Of a DNA stretch of 40,689 nucleotides, positions 25,462-35,350 are shown piece by piece. The position numbers and the translations under genes are program-made. The notes beneath the pieces are model-generated. The model saw nothing but the letters and a program-made list of their open reading frames with translations, did no database searches and was not told the DNA's origin. The DNA lies in contig NZ_RHOS01000020.1 of NCBI RefSeq assembly GCF_003946205.1, positions 1 through 40,689 of the forward strand, given 5' to 3'. The stretch's first letter is position 1. Every line of letters starts with the position of its first letter. The stretch comes from Companilactobacillus keshanensis (GTDB lineage Bacteria; Bacillota; Bacilli; Lactobacillales; Lactobacillaceae).

Positions 25462-25476
25462 CTTCAGGCTAGCTCT
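25443..25476 (-). terminator. Terminator hairpin shared by two convergent gene ends
   Basis: AGAGCTAGC (25454-25462) pairs with GCTAGCTCT (25468-25476). On the minus strand the stem is followed by TTTTTTAATTT, a good terminator for the PPDK-regulator gene; on the plus strand there is no T run. The nfo stop TAG (25459-25461) and the opposing stop (25469-25471 complement) lie in opposite arms. Confidence 0.8.
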
Positions 25477-26290
25477 TCGTGTATCCATTGATATTTAACT
25501 GTTCCATGATCAGTGCGGCAGTTTCTTCAATTGAACGATCAGCCACATTTATGACTGGACAACCTAATTCTTTATAGATCTTATTTGAGTAATCAAGCTC
25601 TCGTTGAATCTCGTCTTCTTCTGAATATGCTGTATCTGGATTTAATCCGTACGCAATCATTCTTTGACGTCTGATTTTCGTCAGAACATTCATGTCGTTA
25701 GTCAAACCAACGATTTTCTTTGGATTAACATGCCATAATTCGTCAGGAATAGCCGCCTTAGGTACTAATGGCAAGTTGGCAACCTTAATATTCTTGTTTG
25801 CCAAGTAAAGTGATAGAGGCGTTTTTGACGTTCTGGAGATACCTAGTAGAACGAGGTCTGCTTCGAGCAGTCCTTTGGCATTTTTACCGTCATCATTATT
25901 AACGGTAAATTCCATTGCTGAGATCATATCAAAGTAATTTTGGTTTAGTTCGTGGATCAGGCCTTTTCTTCTTAATGGTTCTTCATGAGTTATTTGACCA
26001 AATGTTCCAATAATGGGATTGAGAATATCGTAATAAGTTATTTCATGTTGTTGACAGTAAGTATTGATGATCTCACTGATTTCCTTAGAGACAATAGTGT
26101 GTAAAATGACCGCTTTTTTCTCATTTGCGAGATTTAGGATTTTTTTTAATTGATTATCATCCTTTACGAAAGGATATTTTGTATAAACTATATCTAATTG
26201 TGGGAACTGTGCAAACGCCGCTTTAGCAACGCGGACAGCCGTTTCACCGGCCGCATCTGATAGTGCAAACACATCAACTCGTTGAGACAT
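25469..26290 (-). CDS. Pyruvate, phosphate dikinase regulatory protein (DUF299 / PSRP family)
   Basis: A 273-residue bifunctional Ser/Thr kinase and phosphorylase family that inactivates PPDK with ADP and reactivates it with phosphate. Hallmarks are VFALSDAAGETA at the N-terminus, the P-loop-like GISRTSKTPLSLYLA (about 153) and KIVGLTND (about 192). AGGAGG precedes the start. It diverges from rpsU, a common neighbour in lactobacilli, and converges on nfo. The target, PPDK or PEP synthase, is not in this window. The family call is firm; the physiological target here is inferred. Confidence 0.92.
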   Translation of the reverse strand: MSQRVDVFALSDAAGETAVRVAKAAFAQFPQLDIVYTKYPFVKDDNQLKKILNLANEKKAVILHTIVSKEISEIINTYCQQHEITYYDILNPIIGTFGQITHEEPLRRKGLIHELNQNYFDMISAMEFTVNNDDGKNAKGLLEADLVLLGISRTSKTPLSLYLANKNIKVANLPLVPKAAIPDELWHVNPKKIVGLTNDMNVLTKIRRQRMIAYGLNPDTAYSEEDEIQRELDYSNKIYKELGCPVINVADRSIEETAALIMEQLNINGYTKS

Positions 26291-26323
26291 AACAAATTCC
26301 TCCTAAAAAATTTAAAAAATTGT

Positions 26324-26351
26324 TTGAACATTACCTTCTTTTTGTTATAAT
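26324..26351 (+). promoter_or_regulatory. Sigma-A promoter of rpsU
   Basis: TTGAAC at 26324-26329 and TATAAT at 26346-26351, 16 bases apart, 63 bases upstream of the rpsU start. Confidence 0.8.
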
Positions 26352-26413
26352 AACATATGAACTGTGAAAGAAATAGACAGTTACGCTTTAAATCGGAAGG
26401 AGGGATATCATAT

Positions 26414-26596
26414 ATGTCAAAAACAGTCGTTCGTGAAAATGAATCGCTAGATGATGCTCTTCGTCGTTTTAAACGCTCTGTCTCTAAAAGTGGTACACTT
26501 CAAGAATATCGTAAAAGAGAGTTTTACGAAAAGCCAAGTGTAAAGAAAAAGCTTAAGTCAGAAGCTGCACGTAAACGCAACAAGAAACGTCGTTAA
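26414..26596 (+). CDS. rpsU: 30S ribosomal protein S21
   Basis: A 60-residue basic protein of the small ribosomal subunit, [20 protein letters not shown] at the N-terminus and a Lys/Arg-rich end. The start at 26414 follows GAAGGAGGG; an upstream in-frame ATG at 26357 lies just downstream of the promoter and is part of the leader. Own promoter and strong terminator, so transcribed alone. In many lactobacilli a yqeY gene follows; here it is absent. Confidence 0.97.
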   Translation: MSKTVVRENESLDDALRRFKRSVSKSGTLQEYRKREFYEKPSVKKKLKSEAARKRNKKRR

Positions 26597-26603
26597 TATA
26601 TAG

Positions 26604-26639
26604 AAAGGTTAAAACATTATATGTTTTAACCTTTTTTTT
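26604..26639 (+). terminator. Rho-independent terminator of rpsU
   Basis: A perfect 14-base stem (26604-26617 with 26621-26634, loop TAT) ending in T. Confidence 0.9.
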
Positions 26640-26659
26640 ATAAGTTTTTTACATTCTTG

Positions 26660-26668
26660 TGCTATGAT
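26660..26668 (+). promoter_or_regulatory. Extended -10 promoter candidate for the phoH operon
   Basis: TGCTATGAT is an extended -10 element (TGN plus TATGAT) 28 bases before the phoH start; no -35 match at the right distance. It would drive the long phoH-ybeY-cdd-era-recO unit. Confidence 0.5.
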
Positions 26669-26695
26669 TCAAGATAATAGGAGGGTGTGTGTTTA

Positions 26696-27670
26696 TTGAC
26701 AGAAAATAGCGAACAAGTTAAGCAGAGTATTACTATTAAGAACCAGCAAGATGCCGCAAATATATTCGGTATCAATGATAGCAATTTAACACTTATTGAA
26801 GAGGGTATGTCCGTCAAGATACATGCCTTCGGCGATCAGTTAGATGTTACTGGTGATGAGAGTAATGTAGCCAAAACCATTACCTTTTTGCAAAAATTGA
26901 TCAAACTTTCGAGTAATAAGATCAGTATTGGGGCTCCTGATATTGTCAGTGGTCTTAAAATGATCGAACGAGGAACCTTAGATTATTTTGAGGAATTGTA
27001 TAAGGATGAGTTGATCAAAGATTATGGTGGTAATCCTGTAAGGGTTAGAAACTTTGGTCAAAGACAATACATCAATGCTATCAAACACAACGACATAACC
27101 TTTGGTATTGGACCAGCCGGTACTGGTAAAACTTATTTGGCCGTTGTTATGGCAGTCGCAGCTTTAAAAAAGGGAACTGTTAAACGTATTGTTTTGACAC
27201 GTCCTGCTGTTGAGGCCGGGGAGAGTTTAGGATTCTTACCTGGTGATCTAAAAGAAAAGGTTGATCCATATATGCGTCCTATCTATGATGCATTATATGC
27301 AATTTTAGGAACAGAGCATACTGGACGTTTGTTAGAGCGAGGTGTGATTGAGGTTGCACCGTTGGCTTATATGAGGGGACGTACTTTGGATGAATCATTT
27401 GTGATCCTAGATGAAGCTCAAAATACTACTCAAGAACAGATGAAGATGTTCCTTACTCGGTTAGGTTTTGGATCAACAATGATCGTCAATGGTGACATAT
27501 CGCAGATTGATTTACCACATAACGCCAAGAGCGGTTTAGTTCAAGCAAAAAAAATCTTAAATAATCTACCACACATCGAATTTGTCAATTTTACATCAGC
27601 TGATGTTGTTAGACACCCGGTTGTGGCAGAAATTATCGATGCATATGATGTAACAGATAAAACTGAATAA
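26696..27670 (+). CDS. phoH: PhoH-family ATPase
   Basis: A 324-residue cytoplasmic P-loop protein: an N-terminal KH-like part, then the PhoH ATPase with Walker A FGIGPAGTGKTYLA (about residue 137), TRPAVEAGESLGFLPGD (about 166) and Walker B SFVILDEAQNTT (about 235), followed by VNGDISQIDLP. Start is TTG at 26696 with AGGAGGG 10 bases upstream; the GTG at 26687 abuts the ribosome site. Paired with ybeY, consistent with a role in RNA metabolism; molecular role is not settled. Confidence 0.95.
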   Translation: MTENSEQVKQSITIKNQQDAANIFGINDSNLTLIEEGMSVKIHAFGDQLDVTGDESNVAKTITFLQKLIKLSSNKISIGAPDIVSGLKMIERGTLDYFEELYKDELIKDYGGNPVRVRNFGQRQYINAIKHNDITFGIGPAGTGKTYLAVVMAVAALKKGTVKRIVLTRPAVEAGESLGFLPGDLKEKVDPYMRPIYDALYAILGTEHTGRLLERGVIEVAPLAYMRGRTLDESFVILDEAQNTTQEQMKMFLTRLGFGSTMIVNGDISQIDLPHNAKSGLVQAKKILNNLPHIEFVNFTSADVVRHPVVAEIIDAYDVTDKTE

Positions 27671-27686
27671 TGATACGGGGATAAAA

Positions 27687-28157
27687 ATGGATTTAGAAAT
27701 TTTTAACGATGATAAATTAATTGATCAAAAACGCGAAGATTGGGTCGAAAACCTAGTTAAATTTACTTTTAAAGATTTAGAATTGAAGGATAACACACAG
27801 CTCTCAATTCACTTTGTAACTAAAGATAAGATTCATGAAATTAATAAAGAATATCGTGATGTTGATCGTGCAACTGATGTTATTAGTTTTGCTATCAATG
27901 ATGGTGAAGAGTCACTAGATTATTTAGAGAGTCAAATTCCGGATTTACCAGTTGATCTAGGTGACCTATTTATCAGTGTAGAAATAGTTGATGAACATGC
28001 TAAAGACTATGAACATTCATTTGACCGCGAACTTGGTTATACGATCGTTCATGGCATCTTACATCTAAATGGTTATGATCATATTAAACCAGAGGATGAA
28101 AAGGTTATGATCGGTCTGCAAGAGAAAATTCTTAGTGCTTACGGCTTAGAAAAATAA
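27687..28157 (+). CDS. ybeY: Endoribonuclease YbeY
   Basis: Zinc-dependent RNase in 16S rRNA maturation and ribosome quality control. 156 residues; the metal-binding motif HGILHLNGYDH is at about residues 122-132 and DRATDVISFA at about 59. It lies 16 bases after phoH; cdd follows 12 bases later. Confidence 0.97.
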   Translation: MDLEIFNDDKLIDQKREDWVENLVKFTFKDLELKDNTQLSIHFVTKDKIHEINKEYRDVDRATDVISFAINDGEESLDYLESQIPDLPVDLGDLFISVEIVDEHAKDYEHSFDRELGYTIVHGILHLNGYDHIKPEDEKVMIGLQEKILSAYGLEK

Positions 28158-28169
28158 GGAGTCTAACTA

Positions 28170-28571
28170 GTGGAAATTAACGAAAAAGAGTTATTCAATG
28201 TTGCAATAGAAGCTATGAAAAAAGCTTATACACCTTATTCTCACTACACGGTCGGAGCTGCCTTGGTTGCCGATAATGGTAAGATTTATTCTGGTGTTAA
28301 TATTGAAAATGCTTCTTACGGACTTACCAATTGTGCGGAAAGGACTGCTATCTTCAAGGCCGTTTCCGAAGGCGCTCGTAAAATAGAAGCACTCATTGTT
28401 GTTAATGGAACTTCTGAGATGTCAAAACCTTGTGGTGCTTGTCGTCAGGTTATGAGTGAATTCATGGGTGGATCAGCATCAGTTTTCTTATCTAACAATA
28501 GTAATGATTTTAAGGAATACAAATTTAAAGAAATTTTGCCGCTAGCTTTTAGCGATAAGGATATGGATTAA
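28170..28571 (+). CDS. cdd: Cytidine deaminase
   Basis: Converts cytidine and deoxycytidine to uridine forms in pyrimidine salvage. A 133-residue homotetrameric type: [17 protein letters not shown] with zinc Cys and catalytic Glu (about 47-60) and PCGACRQVM (about 89). GTG start at 28170 with AAGGAG 8 bases before. It occupies the place between ybeY and era where a dgkA gene is usual. Confidence 0.96.
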   Translation: MEINEKELFNVAIEAMKKAYTPYSHYTVGAALVADNGKIYSGVNIENASYGLTNCAERTAIFKAVSEGARKIEALIVVNGTSEMSKPCGACRQVMSEFMGGSASVFLSNNSNDFKEYKFKEILPLAFSDKDMD

Positions 28572-28572
28572 T

Positions 28573-29484
28573 ATGGATAAAAATTTTCGTTCAGGTTTCG
28601 TAGCGATTGTTGGTCGACCAAATGTTGGAAAATCAACTTTTATGAATCGTATTATTAAAGAGCAGGTAGCTATCACTTCACCAAAGGCTCAAACAACTAG
28701 AAATAAGATCCAAGGTATCTATACTGATGAGGAACGTCAGATAATATTTTTGGATACACCTGGTATTCACAAACCTCATAATGGTTTGGATCAATACATG
28801 GATAAGGCTGCCATTTCGGCTTTACGTGAAGTTGATGCAGTATTATTTATGACTGAGGCTGGACAAAGTGCTGGACCTGGTGATAAATTCATCATTGATG
28901 AACTAAAAAAAGTTAAGGCACCGGTTTTCTTGATCCTTAATAAAATTGATTTGATCAATCCAGATGAAATGGCACCACAGATAAATGAATATAAAGACTT
29001 AATGGATTTCTCCGAAGTTATTCCAATCTCTGCTACTAATGGAAATAATATTGAAGATTTAATTGATTCATTAACTAAAGCGTTACCATTAGGACCACAA
29101 TATTATGATGATGATCAAATTACTGATCACCCCGAATACTTTATTGTTGGTGAATTGATTCGTGAAAAGATCCTTCAGGATACACATGATGAGATTCCTC
29201 ATTCAGTCGCCGTTATTGTGGATTCAATGAATCAACGGAGTGAAACTGGTAAATTACAGGTTGAAGCAACTATCTATGTTGAACGTGATACACAAAAGAA
29301 AATCGTTATCGGTAAAGGTGCCAGTATGTTGAAAAACATAGGTATCGGTTCGAGAATCAAGATCGAGCATTTATTAGGTGAGAAAATCAATTTGAAGTTA
29401 TGGGTCAAAGTTAAGAAAAATTGGCGTGATGATGCATTGTTCTTATCTCGTGCTGGTTATGCGGTGAAGGATATTAATAACTAA
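28573..29484 (+). CDS. era: GTPase Era
   Basis: Essential GTPase binding 16S rRNA in 30S assembly. 303 residues: G1 GRPNVGKST (about 14), G3 DTPGIH (about 62), G4 NKID (about 124), G5 SAT (about 153), and a C-terminal KH domain (about 205-290, with [17 protein letters not shown]). It starts one base after cdd and overlaps recO by one base. Confidence 0.98.
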   Translation: MDKNFRSGFVAIVGRPNVGKSTFMNRIIKEQVAITSPKAQTTRNKIQGIYTDEERQIIFLDTPGIHKPHNGLDQYMDKAAISALREVDAVLFMTEAGQSAGPGDKFIIDELKKVKAPVFLILNKIDLINPDEMAPQINEYKDLMDFSEVIPISATNGNNIEDLIDSLTKALPLGPQYYDDDQITDHPEYFIVGELIREKILQDTHDEIPHSVAVIVDSMNQRSETGKLQVEATIYVERDTQKKIVIGKGASMLKNIGIGSRIKIEHLLGEKINLKLWVKVKKNWRDDALFLSRAGYAVKDINN

Positions 29485-30239
29485 TGAAGTTACCATCTGA
29501 TTTCTTTGGAATCGTTGTTAAAAGACAACGCTATCGAGAAAAAGATGCTTTAGTAACTATTCTGACTAAAGAGTATGGTTTCAAAACATTTTTAGTACGA
29601 GGTACTCAAGGCCCTAAGTCGAAGATATCCGGTTCAGTCATTCCATTTTCCTATGGTGACTATTCTGGATTAGTCAAAGAGGAAGGATTGTCGTATTTAA
29701 ATTCGGCAAGTAATGTGAAGCAGTTTGATGAAATAATCCAAGATATTGAATTGAATGCTTACGCAACATTTCTATTTGACATGGTGTCCAATGCTTTTTT
29801 GGATGAAACCATCCCTGATGATTGGTACAAAGAGGTTTTTAAGGCATTATTGTATATCGATAATGGATATGATGCGCAAATCGTTGTAAATATTTTACAG
29901 ATGCATCTTTTGAAAGTTTTTGGTGTTGAACCAAATATGGATTCATGTGTTGTGGGCGGTGAAACAAACGCTCGCTTTGATTTTTCAGTGATTTTAGGTG
30001 GTTTGTTGTGTTCGAAACATTTTAATCAAGATGTTCATCGATTGCATTTGTCAGAAAGAACGATTTATTTTCTAAGATTATTTAGCAAGATATCATTAGA
30101 TCAAATCAGCAGTATTAATTTAAAAGATAGTAACAAGGATCTGATTCAGCATGCCATAGATTCGATTTATATTGGGTCAGTGGGATCATATCCAAAAAGT
30201 AAAACTTTTATTGATAATATGCATACTTGGCACATTTAG
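29484..30239 (+). CDS. recO: DNA repair protein RecO
   Basis: Recombination mediator acting with RecR to load RecA. 251 residues: N-terminal OB fold (GIVVKRQRYREKDALVTILTKE, about 8), a helical middle, and a C-terminal zinc-finger region. The zinc site looks incomplete: where relatives have CxxC and CxxC, this protein has CVVG (about residue 153) and CSKH (about 176), leaving two Cys and a possible His. Ends the phoH operon; the glyQ T-box promoter begins five bases later. Confidence 0.95.
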   Translation: MKLPSDFFGIVVKRQRYREKDALVTILTKEYGFKTFLVRGTQGPKSKISGSVIPFSYGDYSGLVKEEGLSYLNSASNVKQFDEIIQDIELNAYATFLFDMVSNAFLDETIPDDWYKEVFKALLYIDNGYDAQIVVNILQMHLLKVFGVEPNMDSCVVGGETNARFDFSVILGGLLCSKHFNQDVHRLHLSERTIYFLRLFSKISLDQISSINLKDSNKDLIQHAIDSIYIGSVGSYPKSKTFIDNMHTWHI

Positions 30240-30243
30240 TTAA

Positions 30244-30272
30244 TTGACAATTTATGTAAAAGTAGTTATTAT
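30244..30272 (+). promoter_or_regulatory. Sigma-A promoter of glyQ-glyS
   Basis: TTGACA at 30244-30249 and TATTAT at 30267-30272, with a 17-base spacer, right before the T-box leader. Confidence 0.85.
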
Positions 30273-30279
30273 TTAATGT

Positions 30280-30438
30280 GTATAGACAGAGATGCGGGAT
30301 GGTGAAATCCGCAATAGTTTCATGGCTGAATAACTTGATTTTTATATATAAAAGTGCAGGACTTTGGTCCTGAATAAGGGTGGAACCGCGATTAATCGTC
30401 CCTTGCATGTATTTAGTATACCTGCAAGGGTCTTTTTT
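30280..30438 (+). ncRNA. T-box leader of glyQ-glyS (glycine)
   Basis: The T-box AGGGTGGAACCGCG is at 30377-30390. The short stem I, typical of glyQS leaders, has GCGGGAT/ATCCGC-type pairing (30294-30313), and a specifier GGC (Gly) is visible at 30324-30326. The terminator has arms around 30400-30407 and 30423-30430, then CTTTTTT. Uncharged tRNA(Gly) should open expression of both glycyl-tRNA synthetase subunits. Confidence 0.95.
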
Positions 30439-30462
30439 GTGTCCATCTGAGAGGAGAAAGTA

Positions 30463-31371
30463 ATGGATAAAAAGTTAGATGTACAAAATATGATTTTGAC
30501 ATTGCAAAGATTTTGGAGTGAAAAGGGCTGTATGTTAATGCAGGCCTACGATACTGAAAAAGGTGCCGGTACAATGAGTCCGTATACCTTTTTGCGTGCT
30601 ATCGGTCCTGAACCTTGGAATGCCGCATATGTTGAACCATCAAGACGTCCAGCTGATGGTCGTTATGGTGAAAATCCTAACCGTTTGTATCAACATCATC
30701 AATTTCAAGTAGTAATGAAACCTTCTCCAGAAGATATCCAAGAATATTATTTGGATTCATTACGTGCTTTAGGGATTGAACCTTTGGAACATGATATTCG
30801 TTTTGTTGAGGATAACTGGGAGAACCCTTCAATGGGCTGTGCCGGTGTTGGTTGGGAAGTCTGGCTTGATGGTATGGAAGTTTCTCAATTTACATACTTC
30901 CAACAGGTTGGTGGACTCCAAGTTCATCCTGTAACAAGTGAAATCACATATGGTGTTGAACGTTTAGCTTCATATATACAAGATGTTAACTCTGTTTATG
31001 ACCTAGAATGGGGCGACGGAGTATTATATGGTGATATCTTCAAAGAACCTGAATATGAACATTCAAAATATTCATTTGAAGAAAGTAACCAGGACATGTT
31101 GTTTAAATTCTTTAATGAATATGAAAAAGAGGCTAACCGCCTGATGGATCTGGGCTTAGTTCATCCAGCATATGATTATATCTTGAAATGTAGCCATACA
31201 TTTAATTTGTTAGATGCCAGAGGTGCTGTTTCTGTTACTGAAAGAGCCGCTTTCTTGTCAAGAATCAGAAGAATGGCTCACAAAGTTGCCAAGGCTTTCG
31301 TCGAAGAACGTAAAAAGTTAGGTTTCCCATTATTGGCTAACAGTGAAGCAAAGGAGAAAGAAAATGACTAA
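30463..31371 (+). CDS. glyQ: Glycyl-tRNA synthetase alpha subunit
   Basis: Catalytic subunit of the alpha2beta2 enzyme. 302 residues: [22 protein letters not shown] (about 13), [17 protein letters not shown] (about 59), [12 protein letters not shown], and [14 protein letters not shown] (about 140). GAGGAGAAAG precedes the ATG. Its last codons overlap the glyS start. Confidence 0.98.
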   Translation: MDKKLDVQNMILTLQRFWSEKGCMLMQAYDTEKGAGTMSPYTFLRAIGPEPWNAAYVEPSRRPADGRYGENPNRLYQHHQFQVVMKPSPEDIQEYYLDSLRALGIEPLEHDIRFVEDNWENPSMGCAGVGWEVWLDGMEVSQFTYFQQVGGLQVHPVTSEITYGVERLASYIQDVNSVYDLEWGDGVLYGDIFKEPEYEHSKYSFEESNQDMLFKFFNEYEKEANRLMDLGLVHPAYDYILKCSHTFNLLDARGAVSVTERAAFLSRIRRMAHKVAKAFVEERKKLGFPLLANSEAKEKEND

Positions 31372-33430
31372 AAATTACTTATTAGAAATTGGGCTAGAAG
31401 AAATGCCTGCTCATGTTGTTACAAAGAGTGAGAATCAACTAGCACAAAAGGCAGCCAAGTTTTTAAAAGATAATCGTCTATCTTTCTCCAATATTGAAAA
31501 ATATTCAACTCCAAGACGTTTGGCAATACTTATTAAGGATGTTGCTGATAAGCAAGAAGACATTGATATTAAGGCTAAAGGTCCTGCAAAGAAAATTGCT
31601 AAAGATGCCGATGGCAACTGGACAAAAGCTGCTCAAGGCTTTGCCCGTGGTCAAAAGATGACTGTTGATGATATTTTCTTTGAAGAATTAAAAGGTGTCG
31701 AATATGTTTATATTCAAAAACACGAAGCCGGTAAATCGGCTAATGAAATTTTAGGAAATATGACTGAAGTTATTGAATCAATTACTTTCCCAACAAGAAT
31801 GCGCTGGAGTTCATATGATTTCGAATATATTCGCCCAATTCATTGGTTGATTTCATTACTTGGTAATGAAGAAGTTCCATTGAAGATTTTGGATGTTGAG
31901 TCAGGTCGTATCAGTCGAGGACATCGTTTCTTAGGAAAAGATGTAGAAATCGATAACGCAGATAATTATGTTGAAAAGTTACGTTCACAATTTGTTTTAG
32001 TTGATGCTAAAGAACGTAAGAATATCATCAGTGATCAAATTAAAAAAATTGCTGGCGACAATGATTGGGTAATCGATGTAGACAGTGACCTTCTTGAAGA
32101 AGTTAATAATCTAGTAGAATTTCCAACAACATTCTACGGTTCATTTGATAAAAAGTACTTAGAGATTCCTGAAGAAGTTCTAATCACTTCAATGAAGGAT
32201 AATCAAAGATACTTCTATGTTAGAAATCACAAGGGTACTTTGGAGCCATACTTTATCGGTGTTAGAAATGGTAATACTGAACACATTGAAAATGTTATCC
32301 AAGGTAACGAAAAGGTTTTGGTTGCTCGTCTTGAAGATGCTGACTTCTTCTTTAAAGAAGATCAAAATAAGACAATTGCTGATTACGTTGAAAAGCTTAA
32401 ATCAGTTAATTTCCACGTTAAGATCGGTACAATGTTTGAAAAAATGCAACGTGTTCATGCTATTTCAGAACATTTGGCTAAATTATTCAATTTAAATAAT
32501 CAAGAAACAAAAGACTTGTTACGTGCCAGTGATATTTACAAATTTGATTTGGTTACAAATATGGTTGACGAATTCCCAGAACTTCAAGGCGTTATGGGTG
32601 AGAAATATGCTAGTTTGATGGGTGAAACCGATGGCGTTGCTAAAGCTGTTAGTGAACATTATATGCCAATCTCTTCTGAAGGTGATCTACCTAAGACAAA
32701 GGTCGGGGCTACTTTAGCTATTGCAGATAAGATTGATTCACTAAAGACATTTTATGCAGTTGACCTTATTCCAAGTGGATCAAATGACCCATATGCTTTG
32801 AGAAGACAAGCCTATGGTATCGTAAGAATCCTTGATCAAAATCAATGGTCATTAAATATCAATGATCTTCAAGCATTTCTTGCTGGACTTGATGTTAAAG
32901 AAGGACTTGATCTATCTAAGAATCAAGCTGAATTTACTGACTTCATGATCGATCGTGTTCGTCAATTACTTAATACAGTTGATCTTAGAAATGATATTGT
33001 TGATGCGGTTAGTGAAACTTCAATTGTTGATCCGATTGAAATGATCAATACAGCTAAGGTTCTTCAAAAACATGTTGAAGATGATGATTTTAAGGAAGTT
33101 ATTGAAGCTTTAAGTAGAGTTGTTAATTTATCTCAAAAGGCCGATTTCAAATTCAGTAGTGAATTGAGTGTTAAGACCGATTTGTTTGAAAATCCATCAG
33201 AAAATAAATTAAAAGAAGCGGTTGAAAACATAAGCAACTCTGATACTAAAGATGCTGAAAAGTTGTATACTGCACTAGCCAGTCTAAAACCAACAATAGA
33301 TAATTACTTTGATGAAAATATGATTATGGATAAAAATGAGGCCGTTAAAGCCAATCGTCTTACTCAACTAGTTATTTTAAACAATTTAATTGCAAAATTA
33401 GGAAACTTATCTAGAATTGTAGTTAAGTAA
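31364..33430 (+). CDS. glyS: Glycyl-tRNA synthetase beta subunit
   Basis: tRNA-binding and editing-like partner of GlyQ, 688 residues. Landmarks are [14 protein letters not shown] at the N-terminus, YSTPRRLA (about 45), [32 protein letters not shown] (about 145), [25 protein letters not shown] (about 475) and a C-terminal anticodon-binding region. The ATG at 31364 follows AAAGGAG; a GTG at 31343 precedes that site and is rejected. It overlaps glyQ by 8 bases. Confidence 0.98.
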   Translation: MTKNYLLEIGLEEMPAHVVTKSENQLAQKAAKFLKDNRLSFSNIEKYSTPRRLAILIKDVADKQEDIDIKAKGPAKKIAKDADGNWTKAAQGFARGQKMTVDDIFFEELKGVEYVYIQKHEAGKSANEILGNMTEVIESITFPTRMRWSSYDFEYIRPIHWLISLLGNEEVPLKILDVESGRISRGHRFLGKDVEIDNADNYVEKLRSQFVLVDAKERKNIISDQIKKIAGDNDWVIDVDSDLLEEVNNLVEFPTTFYGSFDKKYLEIPEEVLITSMKDNQRYFYVRNHKGTLEPYFIGVRNGNTEHIENVIQGNEKVLVARLEDADFFFKEDQNKTIADYVEKLKSVNFHVKIGTMFEKMQRVHAISEHLAKLFNLNNQETKDLLRASDIYKFDLVTNMVDEFPELQGVMGEKYASLMGETDGVAKAVSEHYMPISSEGDLPKTKVGATLAIADKIDSLKTFYAVDLIPSGSNDPYALRRQAYGIVRILDQNQWSLNINDLQAFLAGLDVKEGLDLSKNQAEFTDFMIDRVRQLLNTVDLRNDIVDAVSETSIVDPIEMINTAKVLQKHVEDDDFKEVIEALSRVVNLSQKADFKFSSELSVKTDLFENPSENKLKEAVENISNSDTKDAEKLYTALASLKPTIDNYFDENMIMDKNEAVKANRLTQLVILNNLIAKLGNLSRIVVK

Positions 33431-33511
33431 AGTTAATTATTTGTATTTTATAAATCCATGTGTTAATCTTTAGTTCACTGTTTTTATAGACATTGTGAGG
33501 AGGTGACAGCA

Positions 33512-35329
33512 ATGGCAACTCGAATTCCACAGGAATTTATAGATGAAGTTACCTCGAAGACAAACATCGTCGATGTTTTAAGCAAATATGTTCAACTCAA
33601 AAAAGCGGGTAAGAACTTCGTTGGTCTATGTCCGTTTCACGAAGAAAGAACACCATCCTTCACCGTTACTGAAGAGAAACAGTTTTTTCACTGTTTCAGT
33701 TGCGGTCGTGGGGGAAATGTTTATAAATTCATTATGGAAATGGAGAGTAAGACTTTCCCAGAAGCCGTAATTGAAGTGGCTAAAATGGGTAATATTCCTA
33801 TTCCCGATAGTTACCAAACCGAAAATACTAATTATCAGAATTCAGATAGTAGAACTTTACTGAAAATGTATGAGGAAACGGCAAAGTTATATAACCATAT
33901 TTTGTTAAAAACAGAAAATGGTAGTCATGCTCTGAAGTATCTTAATCAACGTGATATTGATGATGGTCTAATCAGTACCTTCAGTCTTGGGTATGCACCA
34001 AATAATTCGGATCTACTGTTACAGTTCTTTAAAGATCGTTCGATCAGTGAAAATATTTTGAGAAAATCTGGTTTGTTTGCAGAAAATCAAGAGGGAGAAC
34101 TGTTTGATCGCTTTAGAGATCGGGTGATGGTTCCTATAACTGATGAAGCCGGAAATATCGTGGCATTTTCAGGTAGAATTTTAGATAAGAATGCTAGCAC
34201 AGCAAAGTATATGAATAGTCCAGAAACGGAAATTTTCAGTAAAAGTAAAGTTCTGTTTAATTTAAGTAATGCTAAAAAGAGTATTCGCGATAATCAGAAT
34301 GTTATTTTATTTGAAGGTTTTATGGATGTTTTGAGTGCCTATAAATCCGGTGTTACCAATGGTGTGGCATCGATGGGTACTAGTTTGACTGATCAGCAGT
34401 TATATACATTGAGTAGACTGACTAATCAAATTAATATTTGTTATGATGGTGATGATCCTGGTGTTGAGGCGACGTATCGAGCGTTAACACAGCTTAATGA
34501 TGAGCGCTTCACTTATGGAGTTATCAGTGTCCCTGATCAAAAGGATCCTGATGAATATATCAGAAGTGAAGGTTCGGAAAAGTTTAGTGGTTTAGTCAAA
34601 AATGGTGTGCAAACGCCTATTTCATTCATTCTTAATTATTTCCGTCGACACTATAATCTTAATAATGAACATGATCAGTTGGAGTTCTTGAATCAATCAC
34701 TCCAAGAAATCGTTAAATTAAGTTCACCAGTTGAGATTGACATGTACGTTGGACGTGTTGCCGATGAAATGAACGTTTCTAAAGACTCCATTAATAAAGA
34801 ACTGGATGCTTTGAGACGTAGTAATGCCATCAAACAACCGGCTGAATATAAAGATATCCAAAGGACAGCACTTGGAGGATCAACCACGACTGTTAGGTCG
34901 AGTAAATTTGATCGTATTGAGAAATCCGAACGGTGCTTATTGTATTGGACTATCAGTTTTCCGGAGTTGAAAGCCAATTTAAAAGGTAATAATTTTCAGT
35001 TTGTTCATGAAAATTATCAAAGAATTTATGAATCCTTGTTAGCCTTTGGCGATATTAATGATAATACGGAAATGTCTGACTTTATGAATGGGCTGGATAA
35101 TGATGGCAAGAACCTTTTGGCTGAATTAGAGATGATGCAGATGCCTGATGAATACACGGAACAAGAAATCGATGATTATATTTCAAATATCAACAATTCA
35201 GATTTGGAATCTCGAGTATCTGATATCAATCAACAACTTAAGCAAGCGGCAATGGTAGGTGACAATAAATTACAATTAGAGCTAACAAAGCAATTAATTG
35301 ATTTAAGAAAATTGTTAACTAGTAATTAA
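33512..35329 (+). CDS. dnaG: DNA primase
   Basis: Makes RNA primers for replication. 605 residues: zinc-binding domain CPFHEERTPSF...CFSCGRGG (about 38-70), RNA polymerase basic domain, TOPRIM with ILFEGFMDVL (about 267) and NICYDGDDPGVEAT (about 310), and a C-terminal helicase-interacting region. The ATG at 33512 follows GAGGAGGTGA; a GTG at 33503 lies in the ribosome site. First gene of the short dnaG-rpoD unit, a form of the classic macromolecular synthesis operon (rpsU is separated here). Confidence 0.97.
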   Translation: MATRIPQEFIDEVTSKTNIVDVLSKYVQLKKAGKNFVGLCPFHEERTPSFTVTEEKQFFHCFSCGRGGNVYKFIMEMESKTFPEAVIEVAKMGNIPIPDSYQTENTNYQNSDSRTLLKMYEETAKLYNHILLKTENGSHALKYLNQRDIDDGLISTFSLGYAPNNSDLLLQFFKDRSISENILRKSGLFAENQEGELFDRFRDRVMVPITDEAGNIVAFSGRILDKNASTAKYMNSPETEIFSKSKVLFNLSNAKKSIRDNQNVILFEGFMDVLSAYKSGVTNGVASMGTSLTDQQLYTLSRLTNQINICYDGDDPGVEATYRALTQLNDERFTYGVISVPDQKDPDEYIRSEGSEKFSGLVKNGVQTPISFILNYFRRHYNLNNEHDQLEFLNQSLQEIVKLSSPVEIDMYVGRVADEMNVSKDSINKELDALRRSNAIKQPAEYKDIQRTALGGSTTTVRSSKFDRIEKSERCLLYWTISFPELKANLKGNNFQFVHENYQRIYESLLAFGDINDNTEMSDFMNGLDNDGKNLLAELEMMQMPDEYTEQEIDDYISNINNSDLESRVSDINQQLKQAAMVGDNKLQLELTKQLIDLRKLLTSN

Positions 35330-35350
35330 AAGCATACTGGAGGAAAATAC

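Noticed and set aside
26357-26413. N-terminal extension of ribosomal protein S21
   Set aside because: It starts a few bases after the -10 box and precedes the strong GGAGG ribosome site; S21 begins at 26414.
30208-30408. Minus-strand 66-codon frame over the glyQ leader
   Set aside because: It covers a promoter and T-box RNA whose structure explains the sequence.
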